Shown piece by piece: positions 45,576-52,544 of a stretch of DNA of 64,000 nucleotides. The notes beneath the pieces were generated by a model that worked only from the letters and a program-made list of their open reading frames with translations, searched no databases and was not told the DNA's origin. Source of the stretch: Janthinobacterium agaricidamnosum (GTDB taxonomy: Bacteria; Pseudomonadota; Gammaproteobacteria; Burkholderiales; Burkholderiaceae_D); the NCBI RefSeq assembly GCF_003667705.1, contig NZ_CP033019.1:1178001-1242000 (forward strand), read 5' to 3'. How positions within the stretch are numbered: position 1 is the first letter of the stretch; each line of letters begins with the position of its first letter. Made by a program: the position numbers and the translations under genes.

Positions 45576-46428
45576 CGGTTTTGCGAAGTTGAGATTTGGA
45601 AGATTTGGACAGGCATTGCGCCTGGGCGTGGCGGCGGATGGCTTGAGCTTGTGGCGGGGCAGCCGCTGGCGCGCGCCCGCCTGGACGCCGTTGGGCGAAG
45701 CCGCGTATGTGCCGGACGCCGGTCAAGGCCTGCATGGCGATTTTTCCGCCCTGGGCCAGGCGCTGGCGCAGTTGCTGGAGCGGCTGCTGCCGGCGGACCA
45801 ATACGCGGGCTGGCCCCTGTCCGTGGTGCTCGACGACGCTTTGGCGCGCCTGTGGCAGGTGGACTTGCCGCAGGGCGCCGCGCGTCTGGCCGACATCGAG
45901 GCGGCCGCCGCGCTGCGCTTCCAGTCGCTGTATGGCGATGCGCCCGGCCTGTGGCACAGCAGCAGTGCCTGGGATGCGCGCGTGCCGTTTTTCTGCGCAG
46001 TGCCCCGTGCGCTGCTGGCGCAGCTGACGCGTGTGGCGGCCGACCGCAAGCTGGCTCTGATTTTTATTACGCCGCAATTCGCGCGCCACTGGAACCGCTG
46101 GCACGGCGCATTGAAACCGGGCGCCTGGTTCGGCCAGTTGCAGGAAAACGCCTTGACCCTGGGCGTGCGGCACGATGGCCGCCTGTGCGCCGTGCGCGCG
46201 CTGCCCGTGCCGGCTGGTGCCGGCAGGGACTGGCTGGTGCAGACGCTGGCGCGCGAGGCGCTGCTGCAAGGCGTGACCGCACCGGCGCTGCTGCAGCTGT
46301 GCGGCACGCCGCCGCCCGCATGGCTGACGCCGACACAAGAGTTCCACTGCCAGGTTTTTTCCACGCCGGACGGGGAAGGCGCTTTGTCGCCGGCCGCCCG
46401 GCTGGCGCGTAGCGGAGGCGTGGCATGA
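45568..46428 (+). CDS. GspL/PilM-like secretion protein
   Basis: The 286-residue protein starts at 45568, 8 bp before the end of gspE, and its stop overlaps the next start. No transmembrane segment is obvious. The body (LGVAADGLSLWRG, LSVVLDDALARLWQVDLPQ, FFCAVPRALLAQL) has the feel of the actin-like GspL/PilM domain. Its place between the ATPase and a PilN-like gene supports a PilM or cytoplasmic-GspL role. The assignment rests mainly on position and weak pattern. Confidence 0.6.
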   Translation: MRSGFAKLRFGRFGQALRLGVAADGLSLWRGSRWRAPAWTPLGEAAYVPDAGQGLHGDFSALGQALAQLLERLLPADQYAGWPLSVVLDDALARLWQVDLPQGAARLADIEAAAALRFQSLYGDAPGLWHSSSAWDARVPFFCAVPRALLAQLTRVAADRKLALIFITPQFARHWNRWHGALKPGAWFGQLQENALTLGVRHDGRLCAVRALPVPAGAGRDWLVQTLAREALLQGVTAPALLQLCGTPPPAWLTPTQEFHCQVFSTPDGEGALSPAARLARSGGVA

Positions 46429-46973
46429 CGCGCCTCGATATCGATTTCGCGCCGCCCGGCTGGCGCCGCAGCCTGCACCGCGTGCCCGCCTGGGCATGGG
46501 GAACGGGGGCGCTGGGCATGGTGCTGGTCGTCACGGCGGCGTACAGCGGCAGCGCTGCGCTGCAGCGCCAGCAGCTGCGCGAGGGGCAGTTGCAGCGCGC
46601 GCAGCAACGCGTGCTGGCCGCCACGCTGGGCCCGGCGCCTGCGCCGCAAATGGCCATCGCACCGGCGCAGGCGGCGGCCGTGAATGCGGCCATCCTGCAA
46701 TTGAACCTGCCGTGGCGCGACCTGCAGGATGCGCTGGCCAGCGCCACGCCGCCCGCCATCGCGCTGCTGGCGCTGGAGCCGGACGCGCGCAAGCGCGTGC
46801 TGAAGATCACGGCCGAAACGACCGGCAGCGACGCCATGGTGGCCTATATCGCGCAATTGAAGCAGCAGGAGCTGTTCGGCTCCCGCGTGCAGCTGCTGCG
46901 CCATGAAATCAACGCGCTCGATCCGAACAAACCCTTGCGCTTCCAGCTTCAAGCGCAGTGGGGCACGCCATGA
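46425..46973 (+). CDS. PilN-like inner-membrane secretion protein
   Basis: The 182-residue protein has a short cytoplasmic N-terminus (LDIDFAPPGWRR, reminiscent of the PilN N-terminal strip that binds PilM). One membrane helix follows near residues 25-45, then a periplasmic ferredoxin-like region after a coiled coil. It fits the PilN/GspL-C family. It overlaps genes on both sides by 4 bp (ATGA), indicating tight translational coupling. Confidence 0.72.
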   Translation: MTRLDIDFAPPGWRRSLHRVPAWAWGTGALGMVLVVTAAYSGSAALQRQQLREGQLQRAQQRVLAATLGPAPAPQMAIAPAQAAAVNAAILQLNLPWRDLQDALASATPPAIALLALEPDARKRVLKITAETTGSDAMVAYIAQLKQQELFGSRVQLLRHEINALDPNKPLRFQLQAQWGTP

Positions 46974-47542
46974 CGGCCATCGATATCAATATCTTGCGCC
47001 TGCGCGCGCAACTGCTGCTGCGTCGCCTGGGCGTGCCCGCCTGCCTGGCCGTGCTTTTGCTCGCACTGGGGATCGCCGCCTGGGCATGGGCCTGGCAGCA
47101 GCGCGCCGTGGCGGCGCAGCTGGAAGCGCGGCCCTTGCCGCAGCCGGCGCTAGCCGTGGCGGCCCTGGCGCCGCCGGCGACGGCCAGCGAAAACCTGGCC
47201 CGTTTTTATGCCGCCCTGGGGCAGCAGCGCCATGCGGAGCAGCAGGTCAAGCAGCTGTTCGACCTGGCCGCGAAAAACGGCTTGCTGCTGACGCAGGGCG
47301 AATACAAGAGCGGCTACGACAAGGCCAGCCGTGTCGCCACCTGGCAGGTGACCTTGCCGCTGAAGGGCAGTTATGCGGCCGTATGGCAGTTCGCGCTGCA
47401 AGCGCTGCGCGCCGTCCCCTTTGCCTCGCTCGACGAACTGAGTTTTCGCCGCGAGCAGATCGCCGATACGCAACTCGAGGCGCGCCTGCGCCTGACCTTC
47501 TATCTGACCGATACGCCTGGCGTTGCGGGAGAAACACCATGA
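46970..47542 (+). CDS. PilO/GspM-like inner-membrane secretion protein
   Basis: The 190-residue protein has one N-terminal membrane helix (about residues 20-42) and a periplasmic part with a coiled coil followed by a domain containing LLLTQGEYKSGYDKASRVATWQ and LPLKGSYAAVWQFALQALRAVPF. This strand-helix pattern is typical of PilO/GspM ferredoxin-like domains. It starts in an ATGA overlap with the PilN-like gene. Named by pattern and order. Confidence 0.7.
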   Translation: MTAIDINILRLRAQLLLRRLGVPACLAVLLLALGIAAWAWAWQQRAVAAQLEARPLPQPALAVAALAPPATASENLARFYAALGQQRHAEQQVKQLFDLAAKNGLLLTQGEYKSGYDKASRVATWQVTLPLKGSYAAVWQFALQALRAVPFASLDELSFRREQIADTQLEARLRLTFYLTDTPGVAGETP

Positions 47543-48060
47543 CCCCGCGCCATTGGCTCATGCTGGCCGGCGTGCTGGGCGCGGGCGCCTTGCTGCTGTT
47601 CGGCGAGCGCCAGCCCGTGGCCGACGTGGCCGAGGCGGTGGAGCGGGCCGTCGCGCCCGCGCGTAAGCCGGCCGGCAAAGCGGAGGCAGCGCAGCCGGTC
47701 ATCCTGGCCCTGCTGCCGCGCAGCGAAGTGGCGGGCGAGGATGGCGACACCTTTGGCGGCGCCGGCGCTGTCTTCCAGAGCCAGAACTGGAATCCGCCGC
47801 CGCCGAAAACGGCGGTGACGGCTGCGCCGCCGCCACCGCCGCCGACGGCGCCGCCGCTGCCCTTCGTCTACCTGGGCAAGGCGGCCGCCGACGGCGCCTG
47901 GGAAGTGTTTTTGTCGCGCGCCGACAAGACGTATATCGTGCGCGCCAATACCGTCATCGATGGCGCCTACAAGGTCGTGACGATCGCGCCGCCCGTCATG
48001 ACGCTCACCTATCTGCCGTTGAACCAGGTTCAGCAGCTCAACATTGGAGTACTCGAGTGA
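47539..48060 (+). CDS. PilP/GspC-like secretion protein with Pro-rich linker
   Basis: The 173-residue protein has an N-terminal hydrophobic segment (residues 5-22), a flexible part ending in a long Pro run (about 85-110), and a C-terminal beta-domain (FVYLGKAAADGAWEVFL onward) like the homology region of GspC/PilP that contacts the secretin. Similar genes in related genomes carry the odd label 'secretion system X translation initiation factor', which is probably a misnomer taken from the Pro-rich part. The stop overlaps the secretin start in TGATG. Confidence 0.7.
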   Translation: MTPRHWLMLAGVLGAGALLLFGERQPVADVAEAVERAVAPARKPAGKAEAAQPVILALLPRSEVAGEDGDTFGGAGAVFQSQNWNPPPPKTAVTAAPPPPPPTAPPLPFVYLGKAAADGAWEVFLSRADKTYIVRANTVIDGAYKVVTIAPPVMTLTYLPLNQVQQLNIGVLE

Positions 48061-50090
48061 TGTCTCGTTCCTTTTCACCGGCGCCTTTGCTGGCGTTGCT
48101 GGTGCTGCTGTCCGGCTGCGCGGGGCAGCAAGCTTACCGCGACGGGCGCGAGCTGATTGCGCAAGATCAGATCCCGGCCGGCCTGCAAAAACTGCAGGAG
48201 GCTCTGCAGCAGGACCCCGGCAACGCGCAATACCGCAGCGCGTATCTGCAGGCGCGCGAACGGGCCACCAGCAGCCGCTTGCAGCAGGCCGAGCGCCAGG
48301 CGCAGGCGGGACAGGGCAACCTGGCGCGCACCTCCTTCATGAGCGTGCTGGAAATCGATGCGCAGAACGAGCGCGCCAGCAGCGGCTTGCGCGCGCTCGA
48401 ACGCGAGCAGCGCCAGGGCAAGCTGCTGGCCGAAGCGCAGAAGGATATCGACGCCAAGCGCTACGACCCCGCGCGCCAGCGCCTGAACGCCATCCTCACG
48501 GAGCAGCCGAATCACGCCGGCGCGCGCGCGCTGCTGCGCGAGGTCGATGAAAAAACGGCGCCGCCCGTGGTCGAATCGGGCCTGGCCAAATCGTACAAGC
48601 AGCCGATCACGATCGAGTTCCGCGACGCGCCGTTAAAACAGGTGTTCGAGCTGATCGCGCGCCGCTCGGGACTCAATTTCGTCTTCGACAAGGACGTCAA
48701 GGCGGACGCGAAAACCTCGATCTTCCTGAAAAACAGTACGGTGGAATCGGCCGTCTACTTCCTGCTGGTGACGAATCAGCTGGAGCAGCAGGTGATGGAT
48801 GCGAACACGATCCTGATCTACCCGAACGTGGCGGCAAAATTGAAGGAGTACCAGGAAGTGCTGGTGAAAACCTTCTTCCTGGCGAATGCGGATGCCAAGC
48901 AGGTGGCCAACACGCTCAAGACCATTTTGAAGACGCGCGACGTGGTGGCCGATGAAAAGCTCAACCTCGTCATCGTGCGCGACACGCCCGAGGCGATCCG
49001 CCTGGCCGAGCGCCTGATCGCGCTGCAGGACGTGCCCGAAGCGGAAGTGGTGCTGGAGCTGGAAATCCTCGAAGTCAAGCGCAGCCGCCTGATGGAACTG
49101 GGCGTGGCCTGGCCATCGAGCCTGACCCTGACGCCACTTTCCACCTCGGGCGGCGTGGGGCTGACCATCAACGACCTGAATAATCTGAACCAGCGCACCA
49201 TCGGCGTGAGCGACCTGTCCGTGACGGCGAATGCCAAGAAGACGGATGGCGACGCGAATATCCTGGCCAACCCGCGCATCCGCGTGCGCAACCGGGAAAA
49301 GGCGAAGTTCGTCATCGGCGACAGGGTGCCCGTGGTGACCACCACGATTTCGCCGGGCACGGGCGGCTTCGCTTCCGAGTCGATCAGCTACCTGGACGTG
49401 GGCCTGACGGTGAACGCCGAGCCGACCATCTATTTGAACAATGAAGTGGGCATCCGCATTTCGCTCGAAGTGAGCAACCTGGGGGCGGCCACCACCACCC
49501 GCAGCGGCTCGACCCTGTACCAGATCGGCACGCGCCAGGCCTCGACCATGCTGCAACTGAAGGATGGCGAAAACCAGGTGCTGGCTGGCCTGATCAACAA
49601 TGAAGAGCGCAGCTCGGGCAACAAGGTGCCGGGCCTGGGCGACATCCCCGTGCTGGGACGGTTGTTCGGCAGCAGCAAGGACGACAGCCAGAAGACGGAA
49701 ATCGTGCTGTCGATCACGCCGCACCTGGTGCGCACCGTGCAGCGTCCGGAAGCGAAGGAATCGGAATTCTCTGCCGGCACGGAAGGCAGCTTCCGCCGCC
49801 GTCCCGACATGGCGGCCAAGGCGCCCACGCAGATGCCGGGCACGGTCATCGTGCGTTCCGGCCCGTCGGCCGTCGGCATGCAGCCGGCGCCGGCGCAGCC
49901 GATGATGACGCCGGGCCAGGTGCCATCGACCTTGCCGCAGAGCGTGGCGGCGCCGGAAGTGGCGCCGTCGCCCGAGCCGGCCGCGTCGCCTTTGCCGATA
50001 TCGTCGGGCCAGCCCGTACCGCTGCAGGCGGCACCCTTGCCGCTGTCGTCGAGCCAGCCGGTGCCGGTGGTGCCGCCGCCCGCCAAATGA
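48060..50090 (+). CDS. gspD: Secretin GspD with lipoprotein signal and TPR-like N-terminus
   Basis: The 676-residue protein has a lipobox with Cys20 (VLLSGC), a TPR-like region (about 28-160), an STN/secretin N0 domain (ITIEFRDAPLKQVFELIA, about 182), an N1-type repeat (about 260-340), and the secretin core (about 345-560) with the VPGLGDIPVLGRLFGS motif. A Pro/Ala-rich tail of about 100 residues follows. It forms the outer-membrane pore. The TPR part is unusual for GspD and recalls PilQ/MshL-type secretins. The ATG at 48060 was preferred over a GTG 3 bp earlier. Confidence 0.93.
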   Translation: MSRSFSPAPLLALLVLLSGCAGQQAYRDGRELIAQDQIPAGLQKLQEALQQDPGNAQYRSAYLQARERATSSRLQQAERQAQAGQGNLARTSFMSVLEIDAQNERASSGLRALEREQRQGKLLAEAQKDIDAKRYDPARQRLNAILTEQPNHAGARALLREVDEKTAPPVVESGLAKSYKQPITIEFRDAPLKQVFELIARRSGLNFVFDKDVKADAKTSIFLKNSTVESAVYFLLVTNQLEQQVMDANTILIYPNVAAKLKEYQEVLVKTFFLANADAKQVANTLKTILKTRDVVADEKLNLVIVRDTPEAIRLAERLIALQDVPEAEVVLELEILEVKRSRLMELGVAWPSSLTLTPLSTSGGVGLTINDLNNLNQRTIGVSDLSVTANAKKTDGDANILANPRIRVRNREKAKFVIGDRVPVVTTTISPGTGGFASESISYLDVGLTVNAEPTIYLNNEVGIRISLEVSNLGAATTTRSGSTLYQIGTRQASTMLQLKDGENQVLAGLINNEERSSGNKVPGLGDIPVLGRLFGSSKDDSQKTEIVLSITPHLVRTVQRPEAKESEFSAGTEGSFRRRPDMAAKAPTQMPGTVIVRSGPSAVGMQPAPAQPMMTPGQVPSTLPQSVAAPEVAPSPEPAASPLPISSGQPVPLQAAPLPLSSSQPVPVVPPPAK

Positions 50091-50569
50091 GCGTGACGCG
50101 CGCGCAGGGCGGATTCACCCTGATCGAACTGCTGGTGACCCTGGCCATCCTGGGCGTGCTGGCCACCCTGGTGATCCCCATCACGCAGGTGACGATGCAG
50201 CGGCGCCAGGAGCAGGAATTGCGGCGCGCGCTGCGCGACATCCGCCAGGGGCTCGACGCCTATAAACGGGCTGGCGACGAAGGCCGCATCCTGCGCGCGC
50301 CCGACGCCAGCGGTTATCCGAAAAGCCTGGGACTGCTGGTCGAAGGCGTGCCGGACCAGCGCAACCCGAAGCGCAGCAAACTGTTTTTCCTGCGCCGCGT
50401 GCCGCGCGACCCGTTCAACGGCGACGCTGGTCTGAGCGATGCGCAAACGTGGGGCAAGCGCAGCTACGCCAGCGAAGCGGCCGAGCCGCGCGAGGGCGAT
50501 GATGTCTACGATGTGTATTGCACGTCCGGCAAGACGGGCTTGAACAACGTGCCTTACCGTTTATGGTGA
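50087..50569 (+). CDS. Prepilin-type pseudopilin
   Basis: The 160-residue protein has the prepilin site GG-FTLIELLVTLAILGVLATLV with Glu5, then a GspG-like helix (EQELRRALRDIRQGLDAY). Its C-terminal part has no Ca-loop motif like that of gspG. It may be a minor pseudopilin. It overlaps the secretin stop by 4 bp. Confidence 0.85.
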   Translation: MSVTRAQGGFTLIELLVTLAILGVLATLVIPITQVTMQRRQEQELRRALRDIRQGLDAYKRAGDEGRILRAPDASGYPKSLGLLVEGVPDQRNPKRSKLFFLRRVPRDPFNGDAGLSDAQTWGKRSYASEAAEPREGDDVYDVYCTSGKTGLNNVPYRLW

Positions 50570-50572
50570 ACC

Positions 50573-50965
50573 ATGCCCGCTGAAAACGCCCCACGCCGCA
50601 GGCGCGGCTTTACCCTGATCGAATTGCTGGTGGTGCTCGGCATCGTGGCGCTGTTGCTGACCCTGGCCGTGCCGCGCTACTTTCCCAGTCTCGACAAGGC
50701 GAAGGAAACCGTGCTGGCGGATAACTTGCGCAACCTGCGCACCACCATCGACCAGTTCCACGGCGATACGGGGCGCTACCCCGATTCGCTGGAGCAACTG
50801 GTGGACAAGAAATACCTGCGCGCCATGCCCATCGATCCCATCACGGACAGCGACAGCAGCTGGCTGATCGTGCCGCCACCGGACGACACGCCGGGCCAGG
50901 TGTATGACGTGAAAAGCGGCGCGCCCGGCAAGGACCGCAGCGGCACGCCGTTCGCCGACTGGTAG
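50573..50965 (+). CDS. Prepilin-type pseudopilin
   Basis: The 130-residue protein has a prepilin site (RRG-FTLIELLVVLGIVALLLTL) with Glu5, a PRYFPSLDKAKETVLADNL helix and a YPDSLEQLVDKKYLRAMPIDPITD segment typical of GspG-type pseudopilins. It starts 3 bp after the previous stop and is part of the same operon. The exact pilin role (G-, H- or I-like) is not clear. Confidence 0.85.
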   Translation: MPAENAPRRRRGFTLIELLVVLGIVALLLTLAVPRYFPSLDKAKETVLADNLRNLRTTIDQFHGDTGRYPDSLEQLVDKKYLRAMPIDPITDSDSSWLIVPPPDDTPGQVYDVKSGAPGKDRSGTPFADW

Positions 50966-50970
50966 CGGCC

Positions 50971-51621
50971 ATGTACCGTTCTGCGCGCCGCCAGCGCGGT
51001 TTTACTTACCTGGGCCTGATCATTCTGGTGGCTATTCTGGGCCTGGTAGGGGCGGCCGGGCTGAAGATGGGCTCCTTGCTGCAGCGCCAGGCGGCCGAGC
51101 AGGAATTGCTCGATATCGGCGCGCAGTTTTCAGACGCCCTGTACAGTTATGCGGCGGCCACGCCGCCGGGCCAGCCGCAACAGCCGCCGACCCTGGCCGC
51201 CTTGCTGCGCGATCCCCGTACGCCCCAGCTGCGCCGGCACCTGCGCAAGTTGTTTGTCGATCCCATCACGGGCCGCGCCGAGTGGGGCTTGCTGTATCAG
51301 CCGGGCAGCAACGGCATCATCGGCGTGTACAGCCTGTCCCAGGCTGCGCCGTTAAAGGTTGGCAACTTCGAGGCCCGGTTCGCCGGCTTCGAAGGCAAGG
51401 CGCATTTCTCGGAATGGCGCTTCATGGTCGATGCACGGGTGTCATCCGTGCCGTCTGCAGGACCGGCAGCTGTGCCAGCGAGTGATGAGGACGGCATCGC
51501 GCCCGCCTTGCCCGCGCCACCGTTGTTTTTTCGCCCTGTTACCCCACCGCAAGAACAAACGCCACCAGAGCCAAATGAACAGCTTGAACCGCAAAATTCC
51601 GCCGAAAACACTGCCGAATAG
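50971..51621 (+). CDS. Pseudopilin-like protein lacking Glu5 (possible GspK-type tip)
   Basis: The 216-residue protein has a prepilin-like N-terminus (RG-FTYLGLIILVAILGLVGAAG) with Gly where Glu5 is expected. Minor pseudopilin GspK also lacks Glu5 and caps the pseudopilus, so a tip role is possible, although the protein is shorter than typical GspK. The C-terminal third is Pro/Ala/Glu-rich and looks disordered. It is the last gene of the operon. Confidence 0.75.
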   Translation: MYRSARRQRGFTYLGLIILVAILGLVGAAGLKMGSLLQRQAAEQELLDIGAQFSDALYSYAAATPPGQPQQPPTLAALLRDPRTPQLRRHLRKLFVDPITGRAEWGLLYQPGSNGIIGVYSLSQAAPLKVGNFEARFAGFEGKAHFSEWRFMVDARVSSVPSAGPAAVPASDEDGIAPALPAPPLFFRPVTPPQEQTPPEPNEQLEPQNSAENTAE

Positions 51622-51863
51622 ACGGTTTTACCTTAAAAAATGAAAAAAATAAATGTATGTCTCGGTAACTATTTTTTCCTGGAAATTCATAGATGCTGGC
51701 AAATAGTTCATTTTGAAAATAGTTATCAGTGGTGAAACTTAGATAAAAAATTTATAAGCAATTCAATGCAATTATGTTACCATTCTGTTCAGTACTTCCG
51801 GTACTAATAAACTATTGGTGGCCTGCGCATTGCAGCCATAAATTACTTTTTAAGGGATAAGCT
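51622..51863 (+). other. AT-rich gap before the PEP-CTERM gene
   Basis: This 242-bp stretch is AT-rich between the end of the secretion operon and the PEP-CTERM gene. It contains no gene and no strong terminator. An AGTAC-TTCCG-GTACT inverted repeat lies at 51791-51805, just upstream of the -24/-12 element. Confidence 0.5.
51819..51834 (+). promoter_or_regulatory. Sigma-54-type -24/-12 promoter
   Basis: TGGCCT-N5-TTGCA has the invariant GG (51820-51821) and GC (51832-51833) ten bases apart. Transcription would begin near 51845, giving a leader of about 19 nt to the ATG at 51864. RpoN with a PrsK/PrsR-type two-component system is known to control some PEP-CTERM genes. Confidence 0.7.
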
Positions 51864-52361
51864 ATGAAATTGAAATTTATCGCTGCAGGCATCATGGCAG
51901 CAGCATCGTTCAGCGCGTCGGCAGCAACCTACGACCTGGGCATTCTGGACCCAGCCGGTTCCGATACCCTGTCGGCTTTCACGACCAAGTTTGCGATCAA
52001 TTCGCAGATCAATGATTCGTGGACCTTCCAGTTGCTGGCTCCATCGTCGACTTCGTTCGGTGCACTGCAAACGTTCTCCGTTGCTAACGGCGCGATCAAG
52101 GATTTCGCCGCTACCCTGGTCGGCTATGGCGACCTGGCCAAGAGCACGGCTAGCGGTATCCAGAATCTGAGCTGGGCAGGCGAATTGGCCGCAGGCACCT
52201 ACACGGTGCAAGTCACGGGTCTGACCCTGGTGAAAAATGTTCAGTACGTAGGCACGGTTTCGGCCCTGCCAGTACCAGAACCAGAAACCTATGGCATGCT
52301 GCTGGGCGGCCTGGCATTGGTTGGCGCCGTGGCACGCCGCCGCGCCAAGAAAGCTGCTTAA
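51864..52361 (+). CDS. PEP-CTERM protein, FxDxF-like
   Basis: The 165-residue protein has a signal peptide ending in Ser-Ala-Ala-Thr, an INDSWTFQL segment near residue 50 that corresponds to the FxDxF family mark in variant form, and the sorting signal VPEPETYGMLLGGLALVGAVARRR. The N- and C-terminal signals are typical. Upstream AAGGGA lies 6 bp before the ATG. It is the only PEP-CTERM gene here with a clear sigma-54-type promoter, and a strong terminator follows. Confidence 0.9.
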   Translation: MKLKFIAAGIMAAASFSASAATYDLGILDPAGSDTLSAFTTKFAINSQINDSWTFQLLAPSSTSFGALQTFSVANGAIKDFAATLVGYGDLAKSTASGIQNLSWAGELAAGTYTVQVTGLTLVKNVQYVGTVSALPVPEPETYGMLLGGLALVGAVARRRAKKAA

Positions 52362-52381
52362 GCTTTCGCTGCAATGAAAAA

Positions 52382-52405
52382 AACCCGCTCCGGCGGGTTT
52401 TTTTT
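52382..52405 (+). terminator. Terminator after the PEP-CTERM gene
   Basis: AACCCGC and GCGGGTT form a perfect 7-bp stem around TCCG, running into eight T. Confidence 0.93.
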
Positions 52406-52432
52406 CGTCTGGATCATTTGTGCAAGGCAGTC

Positions 52433-52543
52433 CGCCGGCAACAACGTCCTGCGCAATCTGGAAAAGCTGCGCAGGCCCAGGCGCCAAGTCGAAGGCAGTA
52501 CGCTAGTACGGCGAGACGCCGGCAACAACGTCCTGCGCAGCTT
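52433..52543. repeat. Paired 23-bp direct repeat with internal inverted copy, downstream of murJ
   Basis: CGCCGGCAACAACGTCCTGC plus GCA occurs exactly at 52433-52455 and 52517-52539 (84 bp apart). AAGCTGCGCAGG at 52464-52475 is the reverse complement of CCTGCGCAGCTT at 52532-52543. The unit lies just past the murJ stop. It is either a local duplication or a copy of a small interspersed repeat. Confidence 0.7.
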
Positions 52544-52544
52544 G

